Position numbers and translations under genes: made by a program | NCBI RefSeq assembly: GCF_900231165.1 | Contig: NZ_LT960614.1 | Span: 680,550-744,549, forward strand | Length of the DNA stretch: 64,000 bases | Origin: Hartmannibacter diazotrophicus | GTDB taxonomy: Bacteria > Pseudomonadota > Alphaproteobacteria > Rhizobiales > Pleomorphomonadaceae | Direction: 5' to 3' | Shown: positions 27,384-37,013 of the stretch, in pieces | How the letters are laid out: every line of letters starts with the position of its first letter | Numbering within the stretch: the stretch's first letter is position 1 | Notes under the pieces: generated by a model | Databases searched by the model: none | Seen by the model: the letters and a program-made list of their open reading frames with translations, nothing else | What the model was told of the DNA's origin: nothing

Positions 27384-29072
27384 TCAGGTCCGTGCCCGGA
27401 TCTGTCCGACAAAACCGGTGACCTGATCCTGCAACTGCCGGGACTGCGCGCCGAGAGAGTCGGCCGCGCTCACCATCAGACTGGCCACACGCGCGGTGTC
27501 GAGGGCTGCCGTGCTGACATCGGCGATGTTGCCGCTCACTTCGGTGGTTCCCTGCGAGGCTTCCTCGACGTTGCGGCTGATTTCGTCCGTGGATGCATTC
27601 TGCTGCTCGACGGCGCTCGCGATGGACGAGGAGATGGCGTTGATGTCGCCGATCGTCGTGGCGATCGACTGGATGGCGTCGGCGACGTCGTTGGTTCCGC
27701 TCTGGACGGCGGCGACCTGCGTCGCAATCTCCGTGGTCGCGCGGGCCGTCTGCTCGGCGAGATGCTTCACTTCGTTGGCGACAACCGCGAAGCCCTTGCC
27801 CATTTCGCCGGCGCGCGCAGCCTCGATGGTCGCGTTGAGGGCCAGAAGATTGGTCTGGGCCGCAATTTCGCTGATGAGGCTGACCACCTCGCCGATTCGC
27901 TGGGCGTTGGCGACAAGCCCGCGCACGGCTTCGCTGGAAGCCTCCGCCTGGCCGGTCGCCTTGCCGGCGATCACGGCCGCTTGCGTCACCTGATCCCCGA
28001 TCTCGCGGGTCGAGCCGGCAAGTTCGAGAACAGCCGACGTGGCCGTCTGGATGTTCTGTGCTGCGCGGGCGGAGGCGGAGGCCACGGCATCCGACTGGCG
28101 GCTGGTCTCTTCGGCTGCCGCCCCCATGCCGCTGGCTTCCTGTCCCATCTGATGCGCTGCGGCATTGAGACTGTCGACGATCCCTCTGAACTGGCGTTCG
28201 AAGTCCTCGGCGAAGGCCGCCATCTCGGCGCGGCGCTCGGCCTCCGCCTCGGTCTTCATGGCGTCGCGTTCCTGTTCCAGCCTGCGGATTTCGACGGCAT
28301 TCTGCTTGAAGACCTCGACGGCCCGGGCCATGCGGCCGATCTCGTCGCTCTGGCCCCGGCCCGGAACCGGCGTGTCGAGATCGCCATCGGAAAGCCGCTG
28401 CATCACTCTCGCCATCCGGTCCATCGGGCGCGAGATCGCGAAGACGATGACGGCGATTGCAAGGGCAAGAACCACGGCCAGCGCGGCGATGACGACGAAG
28501 ACGGTCGTGGTGGCAGCGCCATTCGACTCGGCATTGACGGCGAGCGACCGCGAGGACGTCCACCCGCTGATCCGTTCGGCAAGCGCCGCGACCTTGGATC
28601 GGAGGTCATTGAGGACGGGTTCGAAATTGGCGTCGAAGTCTGCCCGTGCCTTGGAGAGCGAACCGCGCAGGGCGATCAGATTGCCCTTGCGGCCGAATTT
28701 CTTGACCGCGGCCATGTCGCTGACGAGTTGGTCGATCTCATCGGATGCTTCGGGATAGGCTGCCTTGATGGCCTCCATGTTCTCCTTGAACGAGGACAGT
28801 TCATTGTCGAACTCGGCAAGGATCGGCTGCGCTTCCGAGGCGTTGTTGCGCGAGAAGGCGCGATAGTTGATGCCGCTCATCCTGTCGACGCTCGCGGCGG
28901 CGTCGGCCATGCGCTGGAGCGTCGCGATATTGTCGGTGAGCAGTCCGTCGTGCGCCGCGTTGACGCTGCGGACCTGGTAGGCGCCGAAAAAGGCGGCGAG
29001 CAGGGCGGAAAGAGCAAGCAGGCCGATCGGCACCAGAACCTTGTAGAGAATCGGAAGATTGCGAAACCGCAT
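27384..29072 (-). CDS. Methyl-accepting chemotaxis protein
   Basis: This is a 562-residue chemoreceptor. TM1 is at about residues 8-30, a helical periplasmic sensor (four-helix-bundle type) at about 31-188, TM2 at about 190-212, then HAMP ([19 protein letters not shown]) and the signalling hairpin with the tip [21 protein letters not shown]. No CheR-docking pentapeptide is visible at the C-terminus (IRART). The ligand is unknown. ATG 29072 is chosen because TM1 begins there; the frame opens at 29186. Confidence 0.92.
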   Translation of the reverse strand: MRFRNLPILYKVLVPIGLLALSALLAAFFGAYQVRSVNAAHDGLLTDNIATLQRMADAAASVDRMSGINYRAFSRNNASEAQPILAEFDNELSSFKENMEAIKAAYPEASDEIDQLVSDMAAVKKFGRKGNLIALRGSLSKARADFDANFEPVLNDLRSKVAALAERISGWTSSRSLAVNAESNGAATTTVFVVIAALAVVLALAIAVIVFAISRPMDRMARVMQRLSDGDLDTPVPGRGQSDEIGRMARAVEVFKQNAVEIRRLEQERDAMKTEAEAERRAEMAAFAEDFERQFRGIVDSLNAAAHQMGQEASGMGAAAEETSRQSDAVASASARAAQNIQTATSAVLELAGSTREIGDQVTQAAVIAGKATGQAEASSEAVRGLVANAQRIGEVVSLISEIAAQTNLLALNATIEAARAGEMGKGFAVVANEVKHLAEQTARATTEIATQVAAVQSGTNDVADAIQSIATTIGDINAISSSIASAVEQQNASTDEISRNVEEASQGTTEVSGNIADVSTAALDTARVASLMVSAADSLGAQSRQLQDQVTGFVGQIRART

Positions 29073-29409
29073 GAACGTGTCTCCAGCCGGCAGGCCTCTG
29101 GCCTTCCATCGACCTGCGGTGATGGACAGAAGGCGGCCAGGCAATGATCGAGTGAGCGTGGTGGTGCCGCTCAGGTGGCAGCCCACTGGTTGTGCCCGAC
29201 TGTAGGTCTGTCGCCTTTCCGGTGTGTAAATCGACTTGTCATATAAGTGTCATAATCGGATTTTTCGGATTTATATAAATCGATTAATTTAAGGTCTTGA
29301 GTGGATCTCGGAAAAACAGAGAAAAACAGGAATAAGCGAGAAATTTAGTCGGGTAATATACTTTGATGGAATTCAGGAAGACTGCGAGCGTGGGGTGTTG
29401 CGGCGATAA
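29073..29409. other. Intergenic region upstream of the chemoreceptor
   Basis: These 337 bases lie between the hrpB stop and the chemoreceptor start on the same strand. An AT-rich block (about 29225-29350) should hold the chemoreceptor promoter. No gene, repeat or clear terminator was seen. Confidence 0.5.
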
Positions 29410-31878
29410 TCACGTTCCCCTGGGTTTCGCCCTGTTCGTTGCTGTCGCCGAGAGCGCGTCCTCCGGCCAGAAGTGCTTCGGATAGCGGCCCTTGAGATCC
29501 TTGGCGACGTCCTTCCACGAGCCGCGCCAGAAACCGGGCAGATCCCGCGTCGTCTGGATCGGACGGTGGGCCGGCGACAGCAGCACGACGAGCAGGGGCA
29601 CCTTGCCGCCGCCGATACTCGGATGACGGTCGAGACCGAAGAGTTCCTGCACCCGGATTTCCAGTGCCGGCCCGTTTTCCGCACCGTAGTCGATTGGCAC
29701 ACGCGATCCGGACGGCGCATCGAAATGCGTGGGCAACAGCCGCTCCATGTCGCGGCGCAGAGCGTAGGGCAGGAGGCTGTCGAGCGCACGGCCGAGGTCG
29801 TCGGCGTCGATCGCATCGAGTCGAGATTTGCCGATGATCTGCGGCGCCAGCCACTCGCCCGCCGTCACTGCCAGCGAGCCTTCCGACAGATCGGGCCAGT
29901 GCTCACCAAGTGTATGATGCAGGTATGTGGATCGATGGCGCAGGGCGCGCTGCTCCTTCGTCCAGGGCAGGCGGTCGAGCCCCGCCTTGGCCGCTTCGTC
30001 GGCAAGCAGTCCAGCGACAGCGATGGGATCCGGATCGGCGATGACCGTCTCGTCGAGAACCAGCGCACCGAGACGGCGGATGCGGCGCGCCCGCACGCTG
30101 CGGCTCTGGCCGTCGACCTGCAAGCTGTCGCTCGTCTCGATCTGATGCGCCAAAACCGCCTCGATGTCCTCGCGGTCGATGCGGGCGGCGAGCCGGATGC
30201 GCGAGGCCTCGGCCCGGCCCGTCACATCGGCCACCACCAGAAAAGGCACACCAGCGAGGGCGTGAGCGTCTTCGACCATGGCGCCACGGCCGTTGGCGAG
30301 CCGGAACTGGCCCCGCGCGCCGCGCGCCTGCGCGATCCGGTCCGGATAGGCACGGGCCAGATGGCGCCCGATCGCGGTCTCATCGGCATGAGCCGCAGAC
30401 TTCTCGTCCTTTCCACCGGCCTGTCTCGCGAAGCGCCGCGCTAATACCCTTGCATCGTCGGCACGTCTGGACCTGTCGGATCGGAAGCGCTGCAGGCGCT
30501 GGCCGAGATCGACGGCATCCCCGCCAAGCCCCGGTTCGCCGATCAGGACCGCGATTTCGGCGGCCAGCATCGCCTCGCCCTCGGCGGCGGCCATGTGGAC
30601 CATATGAGCAAGCCTCGGATGCAGCGGCAGGCGGGCAAGCGCCTTGCCTTCCGCCGTGATCCGGCCCTCGTCGTCCAGTGCGTCTAGGCGGCGCAGGAGA
30701 GCAGTCGCCTCGGCATAGGCCGCCGCCGGCGGCGGATCGAGCCACGCGAGCGTTGCCGGATCGCTCGCGCCCCAGGCGGCAAGGTCGAGGGCGAGGCCGG
30801 CAAGGTCGGCTTCCAGGATTTCGGGACGGTCGAAAAGCTGGAGGGCGCCGGTCTGCGCCTCCGCCCAGAGACGATAGCAGACGCCGGGCTCGGTGCGTCC
30901 GGCGCGACCCCGGCGCTGGTCGGCGCCCGCACGCGACACTCGCTGGGTTTCAAGCCGCGTCAGCCCGGTCGCCGGCTCGTATTTCGGCACGCGGGCATAG
31001 CCGGCATCGATCACGACCCGAACGCCCTCGATGGTGAGTGACGTCTCGGCGATGGAGGTCGCGAGCACGACCTTGCGCCGGCCTTCAGGGGCGGGCTGGA
31101 TCGCGCGGTCCTGCTCGGCGGGTGTCAGCGCGCCATAGAGCGGCGCAACGTCGACTGTGGCGGGCACTTTGCCCGAAAGCCGCTCGGCAACACGACGGAT
31201 TTCGGCCTGTCCGGGCAGGAAGACGAGCAGCGAACCGGTCTCTTCCCGAAGCGCCTGCTGGATGGCAGCGGCGGTCTGGTCCTCGATCCGGGCAGTCGGA
31301 TCGCGCGGGATGTGCAGCGTTTCGACCGGAAAGGCGCGCCCCTCGGAGGTCACCACCGGCGCATTGCCGAGGAGGGAGGCAACGCGCGCGCCGTCGATGG
31401 TCGCCGACATGACAAGGATGCGAAGATCCTCGCGGAGTACTCCTGCCGACTCCAGCGCCAGCGCGAGGCCGAAATCGCCATCGAGGCTGCGCTCGTGAAA
31501 CTCGTCGAAGAGCACGGCGGCAATGCCGGAAAGCTCCGGGTCGTCGAGGATCATGCGCGTGAAGACACCCTCGGTGACGACCTCGATCCGGGTCTTCGCC
31601 GAGACGGCGCTGTCCATCCGGACGCGGTAGCCTACCGTCTCGCCGACCTTTTCGTTCAGCGTTGCCGCCATGCGGCGCGCGCTCGCCCGGGCGGCAAGCC
31701 GGCGCGGCTCGATCAGGATGATCCGGCCGTCCTTGCGCCAGGGCGCGCCCAGCAGCGCCAGCGGCACGCGCGTCGTCTTGCCGGCGCCGGGCGGGGCCAC
31801 AAGCACGGCCTTCGGCGTCCGCTGAAGGGCGGCCAGCAACTCCGGCAGGGCATCGTCGATGGGCAGGCGAAACGTCAT
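29410..31878 (-). CDS. hrpB: ATP-dependent helicase HrpB
   Basis: This is an 822-residue DEAH-type helicase. Motif I is PPGAGKTT (residues 29-36), motif II is DEFH (125-128, DEFHERSL, the HrpB form), motif III SAT follows in VMSATIDG, and the helicase C motif SIAETSLTIEGV and QRRGRAGR are present. The HrpB-specific C-terminal domain covers the last 130 residues. The biological role of HrpB is still unclear in most bacteria. It starts 58 bases after putA on the same strand. Confidence 0.95.
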   Translation of the reverse strand: MTFRLPIDDALPELLAALQRTPKAVLVAPPGAGKTTRVPLALLGAPWRKDGRIILIEPRRLAARASARRMAATLNEKVGETVGYRVRMDSAVSAKTRIEVVTEGVFTRMILDDPELSGIAAVLFDEFHERSLDGDFGLALALESAGVLREDLRILVMSATIDGARVASLLGNAPVVTSEGRAFPVETLHIPRDPTARIEDQTAAAIQQALREETGSLLVFLPGQAEIRRVAERLSGKVPATVDVAPLYGALTPAEQDRAIQPAPEGRRKVVLATSIAETSLTIEGVRVVIDAGYARVPKYEPATGLTRLETQRVSRAGADQRRGRAGRTEPGVCYRLWAEAQTGALQLFDRPEILEADLAGLALDLAAWGASDPATLAWLDPPPAAAYAEATALLRRLDALDDEGRITAEGKALARLPLHPRLAHMVHMAAAEGEAMLAAEIAVLIGEPGLGGDAVDLGQRLQRFRSDRSRRADDARVLARRFARQAGGKDEKSAAHADETAIGRHLARAYPDRIAQARGARGQFRLANGRGAMVEDAHALAGVPFLVVADVTGRAEASRIRLAARIDREDIEAVLAHQIETSDSLQVDGQSRSVRARRIRRLGALVLDETVIADPDPIAVAGLLADEAAKAGLDRLPWTKEQRALRHRSTYLHHTLGEHWPDLSEGSLAVTAGEWLAPQIIGKSRLDAIDADDLGRALDSLLPYALRRDMERLLPTHFDAPSGSRVPIDYGAENGPALEIRVQELFGLDRHPSIGGGKVPLLVVLLSPAHRPIQTTRDLPGFWRGSWKDVAKDLKGRYPKHFWPEDALSATATNRAKPRGT

Positions 31879-31936
31879 GCCGCCTTGTGGCGCGGGGGGC
31901 GATGGAAGGCAAGGGGATGCTGAGCTGGTGAGGCTC

Positions 31937-34900
31937 TCACTCCTCGCCCATCGCGATGAGGCTGGCGTTGCCGCCTGCCGCCGCCGTGTTGGTGGAGATC
32001 ACCTGCTCCAGCGCGAAACGCGGTAGATAGTGCGGTCCTCCCGCCTTCGGGCCCGTGCCGGAAAGCCCGGAGCCGCCGAAGGGCTGCGAGCCGACGATGG
32101 CGCCGATCATGTTGCGGTTGACATAGACATTGCCGACGGAAAGCCGCTCGACGATCCGCTTGCACGTCCGCTCGATGCGCGAATGGATGCCGAGCGTCAG
32201 CCCGTAGCCGGAAGCGGCGATGTCGTCGAGAACCTTGTCGAGATCGGCCGCCTTGTAGCGCACCACATGCAGCACGGGGCCGAAGACCTCGCGCGTCAGG
32301 TCGCGGGCATTGGCTAGCTCGATGACGGTCGGGGCAACGAAGGACCCGCCTGCCAGCGCGCCTCTGGGAACCTCGCTCTCGAAGCGCACGCGGCCCTCGG
32401 TGCGCCGCTCGGCGACATAGTCGTCGATGGCCTGCTTGGCCTCGGCGTCGATGATCGGGCCGACGTCGGTCGCCGGATGGGCCGGATCGCCCAGCGTCAG
32501 TTCCTTCGCCGCACCGGTGACGAGATCGATCATGTGATTGGCGATGTCCTCCTGGACGAGCAGCAACCGAAGCGCCGAGCAGCGCTGCCCGGCGGAGCGG
32601 AAGGCGGAAAGGACGACGTCGTCCGCCACCTGCTCGCCAAGCGCCGTGGCATCGACCAGCATGGCGTTGAGGCCGCCTGTCTCGGCGATGAGCGGCACGA
32701 TGGGGCCGCGCTTTTCCGCAAGCGTCCGGTTGATTGCCCAGGCTGTCTCCGTTGAACCGGTGAAGGCGACGCCGGCAATGCGAGGATCGGACGTCAGCGC
32801 CGCGCCCACCGTGCCGTCGCCCGGCACATAGGCGAGGGCGTCTTTGGCAATTCCGGCCTCGTGCAGGATGCGAACGGCCTCTGCCGCAATGAGGGGCGTC
32901 TGCTCGGCGGGCTTGGCGACGACACAGTTGCCGGAGGCGAGTGCGGCGGTCACCTGGCCCATGAAGATCGCGAGGGGGAAGTTCCACGGCGAGATGCAGA
33001 CGAAGACGCCGCGCCCGCGCGAGACGAGCCGGTTTTCCTCGCCGGTGGGGCCGGGAAGGATCGTCGCTGCGCCGAAGAGGCGCCGCGCCTCGGCGGCGTA
33101 GTAGCGGCAGAAGTCGACCGCCTCGCGGACCTCGGCGATGCCGTCCGGCAGCGTCTTGCCGGCCTCGGCGGACATCAGCGCGATGAGGCGCGGCGTGGCG
33201 GCTTCCAGCGCGTCGGCCGCCTTTTCCAGCGCCAGCGCGCGGGCCCCCGCCGGCGTCGCGGACCATTTCGGGAAGGCACCAAGGCAGGTCTCGATCGCCG
33301 CCCGTGCATCCTCCGCCGTCGCCTCTCCGACCTCGCCGACACTGCTCTTGCCATCGACAGGGCTCAGCACCGGGCGGGTCGGACGCGTCAAGGTCTTGCC
33401 GCCGATGATCGGCAAGGCGGCATCCTTCGGCAGCGGTGCCTGAGCGAGGGAATCGAGGAAGGCATCGCGCACGGCATCGTCGCCGAATTCGATGCCCCTG
33501 GAGTTTTCGCGGGCGCCGAAAAGCCGGGCGGGCAGGGGAATGCGGCTGTGACGGGCCGCAGCGCCGCCGTCCAGCATCTCCTGCGGCCGGCGGATCAGCG
33601 TCGTCGCGGGAATGTCCGGGTCGCCGACGCCGGCAACGAAGGACGAATTGGCGCCGTTTTCGAGAAGCCGGCGCACGAGATAGGCGAGAAGATCGCGATG
33701 CCCGCCGACCGGCGCATAGATGCGGCAAGGATAGCCGTCCTGCTCGGTCACCTGGGCGTAGAGCGCCTCGCCCATGCCGTGCAGGCGCTGGAATTCGAAG
33801 CTTGCCTTGTCGCCACCGGCCATCTCGCGGATCTCGGCGACCGAAAGCGCGTTATGCGTGGCGAACTGCGGAAAGAGCCGGGGCCGGGCGGCGAGCATCC
33901 GCTTGGCGCAGGCGAGATAGGACAGATCGGTGGCAACCTTGCGGGTGAAGACCGGATAGTCGGCAAGGCCGCGCTCCTGCGCGCGCTTGACCTCCGTGTC
34001 CCAATAGGCGCCTTTGACGAGGCGCACCATGAACCGCCGTCCGAGGGAGCGCGCAAGGTCGTCCGCCCACTCGACCACATGGATGCCGCGCTTCTGGTAG
34101 GCCTGGATCGCGAGCCCGAAGCCGTCCCAGCCCTTGAGCGATGAATCGGCCGCCACCCGCCCGATGATGTCGAGCGAGAGCGAAAGCCGGTCGGCCTCCT
34201 CCGCGTCGACGGTGAGGTTGAGATCGTGTGCCTTGGCGGCGCGGGCAAGGTCCAGCAGCTTCGGCGCCAGTTCCTTCACCAGTCGGTCGATTTTCACCAC
34301 CTCGTAGCGCGGATGGAGCGCCGACAGCTTGACCGAAATGCCGGGACGGTCCGGCAGCGTCTTGTTGCCCGCCGAACGGCCGATGGCGTCGATGGCATTG
34401 GCGTAGGACGTAAAATAGCGCTCCGCGTCGGCCATGGTGCGCGCGCCTTCGCCGAGCATGTCGTAGGAGTGGCGGTAGCCCTTCTCCTCCATGGCCTTGG
34501 CGCGGCTGAGCGCGGCCTTGATCGTCTCGCCGAGCACGAACTGGTGGCCCATCACCCGCATCGCCTGCCGCGTCGCGGTGCGCACGGCCGGCAGGCCGAG
34601 CCGTTTGATGACGCCCGCGATCACGCCCTCCGGCGTTTCGCCCGGCTGCACGATGCGCGTGGTGATGCCGAGCGCCCAGGCCGAGGCCGAAACGAGCAGC
34701 GGATCGCCGGCCTTGTGGCTGCCGTCGAAATGCGCGCTGGCGAGCTTGTCCTCGATCAACCGGTCGGCGGTGGCAGCGTCAGGAACCCGCAGCAGCGCTT
34801 CGGCCAGCACCATGACCGCGAGGCCCTCCCGGGTCGACAGGCTGTAGGCGTGCAGAAAATCCTCCACGCCGCCAAGCGCCGACTGGCGGGCGCGGATGCC

Positions 34901-35044
34901 GTTGATGAGGCGGATCGCGTCCGCATCGACACGGGACTTCGCCTGCGGCGACGGTGCGCCGACTTCGGAGAGGAGACGGGCGACGATCTCCTCGTCTGGC
35001 AAGGCATAGGGAGCGGAGAAGCTGGGACGGTTCATTGGCGGCAT
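31937..35044 (-). CDS. putA: Bifunctional proline dehydrogenase / P5C dehydrogenase
   Basis: This 1035-residue enzyme oxidises proline to glutamate in two steps. A helical arm (1-90) leads to the FAD-dependent proline dehydrogenase barrel (about 100-480), then the NAD-dependent aldehyde dehydrogenase with the glutamate in AETGGLNA (about 788) and the catalytic cysteine in SAGQRCSALR (about 820). It is short for the family: the N-terminal ribbon-helix-helix DNA-binding domain of E. coli PutA is missing, so it should not be its own repressor. Divergent putR fits that. ATG 35035 is an alternative start. Confidence 0.96.
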   Translation of the reverse strand: MPPMNRPSFSAPYALPDEEIVARLLSEVGAPSPQAKSRVDADAIRLINGIRARQSALGGVEDFLHAYSLSTREGLAVMVLAEALLRVPDAATADRLIEDKLASAHFDGSHKAGDPLLVSASAWALGITTRIVQPGETPEGVIAGVIKRLGLPAVRTATRQAMRVMGHQFVLGETIKAALSRAKAMEEKGYRHSYDMLGEGARTMADAERYFTSYANAIDAIGRSAGNKTLPDRPGISVKLSALHPRYEVVKIDRLVKELAPKLLDLARAAKAHDLNLTVDAEEADRLSLSLDIIGRVAADSSLKGWDGFGLAIQAYQKRGIHVVEWADDLARSLGRRFMVRLVKGAYWDTEVKRAQERGLADYPVFTRKVATDLSYLACAKRMLAARPRLFPQFATHNALSVAEIREMAGGDKASFEFQRLHGMGEALYAQVTEQDGYPCRIYAPVGGHRDLLAYLVRRLLENGANSSFVAGVGDPDIPATTLIRRPQEMLDGGAAARHSRIPLPARLFGARENSRGIEFGDDAVRDAFLDSLAQAPLPKDAALPIIGGKTLTRPTRPVLSPVDGKSSVGEVGEATAEDARAAIETCLGAFPKWSATPAGARALALEKAADALEAATPRLIALMSAEAGKTLPDGIAEVREAVDFCRYYAAEARRLFGAATILPGPTGEENRLVSRGRGVFVCISPWNFPLAIFMGQVTAALASGNCVVAKPAEQTPLIAAEAVRILHEAGIAKDALAYVPGDGTVGAALTSDPRIAGVAFTGSTETAWAINRTLAEKRGPIVPLIAETGGLNAMLVDATALGEQVADDVVLSAFRSAGQRCSALRLLLVQEDIANHMIDLVTGAAKELTLGDPAHPATDVGPIIDAEAKQAIDDYVAERRTEGRVRFESEVPRGALAGGSFVAPTVIELANARDLTREVFGPVLHVVRYKAADLDKVLDDIAASGYGLTLGIHSRIERTCKRIVERLSVGNVYVNRNMIGAIVGSQPFGGSGLSGTGPKAGGPHYLPRFALEQVISTNTAAAGGNASLIAMGEE

Positions 35045-35192
35045 GGAGAAACTCGATCACGAGTGACGATTTCACTAATTTGCCATCAAAATCCTTTTTC
35101 ATTTCTCCAAAAAATGATATTACAACAAGTCAAATATCTAAAATTATCGATTATTATAGTGAAAAACGCTATGATGAAATTTGAGGTGACCC

Positions 35193-35684
35193 ATGACCCT
35201 TACCGATGGATCATCGACCGGTGTTGAAAGCCTGGACCGCATCGACCGCAAGATTCTGGCGGCCCTTCAGACCGACGGCCGGATCACCAATCTGGATCTG
35301 GCCGACAAGGTCGGCCTCTCGCCCACCGCAACGGCCGAACGGGTCAAGCGCCTCACCCGCGACGGCTTCATTCTCGGATATGCGGCGCAACTCGATCCGG
35401 TCAAGCTCGGCCGTGGCCTTCTGGTCTTCGTGGAGATCAAGCTCGACCGCATGACGCCCGAGGTCTTTTCCACCTTTGCCGCCGCCGTCACCCGCGCGCC
35501 CGCGGTTCTCGAATGCCACATGATCGCCGGCGGATTCGACTATCTCGTCAAGGCCCGTGTCGGCAACATGGATGAATATCGCAGTTTTCTCTCCGATGTT
35601 TTGATGACACTGCCCGGCGTTCGCGAGACGCACACCTATCCGGTGATGGAAGAAGTCAAGAACACCGTCCATCTTCCTCTTTAA
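35193..35684 (+). CDS. putR: Lrp/AsnC-family regulator, PutR-like
   Basis: This is a 163-residue regulator with an AsnC-type helix-turn-helix (about 15-60, ILAALQTDGRITNLDLADKV split around the turn) and a C-terminal RAM domain (about 75-150). In alphaproteobacteria such genes opposite putA activate it in the presence of proline. The 148-base AT-rich gap between the two starts should contain its sites. The start ATG 35193 has GAGGTG. Confidence 0.9.
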   Translation: MTLTDGSSTGVESLDRIDRKILAALQTDGRITNLDLADKVGLSPTATAERVKRLTRDGFILGYAAQLDPVKLGRGLLVFVEIKLDRMTPEVFSTFAAAVTRAPAVLECHMIAGGFDYLVKARVGNMDEYRSFLSDVLMTLPGVRETHTYPVMEEVKNTVHLPL

Positions 35685-35786
35685 TGACGGGCCGATCAAC
35701 GATGTTTGAATTGACCGTCACGGTTTCGGGTTGCGACTGATGGAGCCGGAAAATCCGTCTATTGAGGACCGAGGGGAGGCTGGCCG

Positions 35787-37013
35787 ATGACCATCACGCG
35801 GCGGGGCATGCTGATTGGAACTGCTGGTCTGGGAATGGCCGGGCTTGCCCCGGGCTGGGCCTTTGCCGCCGATCCCTCCAACTGGGAGGGGCTTCTTGCC
35901 GAGGCGAAGGGCAAGACCGTCTATTTCCATGCCTGGGGCGGTGGCGAACAGATCAACGCCTATATCGGCTGGGCCGCCGGCGAGATGCAGAAGCGCCACG
36001 GCTTCGAGGTTCGCCATGTGCAGGTCACCGACACGGCCAACGTTGTGCAGACGGTGCTTGCCGAAAAGACGGCCGGAAAGACGAGCGGCGGTTCGGTCGA
36101 CCTTGTCTGGATCAACGGCGAGAATTTCGCCGCGATGAAGCGCGAGGGCCTGCTGCAGGCCAGGGGCTGGGCCACGAAGCTGCCAGATTACGCCTACGTC
36201 GATACGAAGGGCAAGCCGACGACGACCGTTGACTTCACCATCCCGACCGATGGTCTCGAAGCGCCCTGGGGCATGGCTCAGCTCGTCTTCTTCTATGATT
36301 CCGCCATGACCGCCCAGCCGCCGAAGAGCGCCTCGGCCTATCTGGAGTATGCCCAGGTGCATCCCGGCCGGCTTGCCTATCCCCAGCCGCCGGATTTCAT
36401 GGGCTCGACCTTCCTGAAACAGATCCTGATCGAGACGATCGCCGATCCGGCCCTTCTGCAAAAACCGTTGCAGGAGGCGGACTTCGACACGGCCACCGCG
36501 CCTCTGTTTGCCTATCTCGACGAGTTGACGCCCAACCTCTGGCGCTCCGGCAAGGCCTACCCGCAGAATGTCACGGCGCTGATGCAGCTTCTGTCCGATG
36601 ACGAGATCGACATCGCCTTCGCCTTCAATCCGTCGGCTGCCTCCAACGATGTGGAAACCGGAGCGCTGCCCGACACGGTACGTGGCTACGTCTTCGACGG
36701 CGGCACCATCGGCAACACCCATTTCGTGGCGATCCCCTTCAACGCCTCCGCTCCCGCAGGCGCCATGGTCTTCGCCGACTTCCTGATGTCGCCGGAGGCG
36801 CAGGCAAGGAAGGCCGATGCGGCGGTCTGGGGCGATCCGACCGTCCTCGATGTCGCGAACCTTCCCCCGGATCAGAAGAAATACTTCGCCAATGTGACGC
36901 GCGGTGTTGCGACCCCCTCGCCGGAAGAACTCGGCAGGGTGCTTCCCGAGCCGCACCCGAGCTGGATGGAGGCGATCGAGCGCGCCTGGACCGCACGCTA
37001 TGGCGCCACCTGA
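35787..37013 (+). CDS. ynjB: ABC substrate-binding protein, YnjB-like
   Basis: This is a 408-residue periplasmic binding protein with a Tat-like leader (TRRGMLIGTAGLGMAGLAPG, cut near AFA). The mature sequence fits the YnjB family (FHAWGGGEQINAYIGWAAGEM, VDLVWINGENFAAMKR). The substrate is not established; relatives bind thiamine-like or other small cations and anions. It is followed by an overlapping permease and ATPase gene. Its ribosome site, GAGGGGAG, is fully complementary to the AbcR-like sRNA 3.8 kb downstream. Confidence 0.85.
   Translation: MTITRRGMLIGTAGLGMAGLAPGWAFAADPSNWEGLLAEAKGKTVYFHAWGGGEQINAYIGWAAGEMQKRHGFEVRHVQVTDTANVVQTVLAEKTAGKTSGGSVDLVWINGENFAAMKREGLLQARGWATKLPDYAYVDTKGKPTTTVDFTIPTDGLEAPWGMAQLVFFYDSAMTAQPPKSASAYLEYAQVHPGRLAYPQPPDFMGSTFLKQILIETIADPALLQKPLQEADFDTATAPLFAYLDELTPNLWRSGKAYPQNVTALMQLLSDDEIDIAFAFNPSAASNDVETGALPDTVRGYVFDGGTIGNTHFVAIPFNASAPAGAMVFADFLMSPEAQARKADAAVWGDPTVLDVANLPPDQKKYFANVTRGVATPSPEELGRVLPEPHPSWMEAIERAWTARYGAT

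Noticed and set aside
35685-35786. Possible TPP riboswitch before ynjB
   Set aside because: The CUGAGA and ACCUGA-type conserved blocks of a TPP element are not present.
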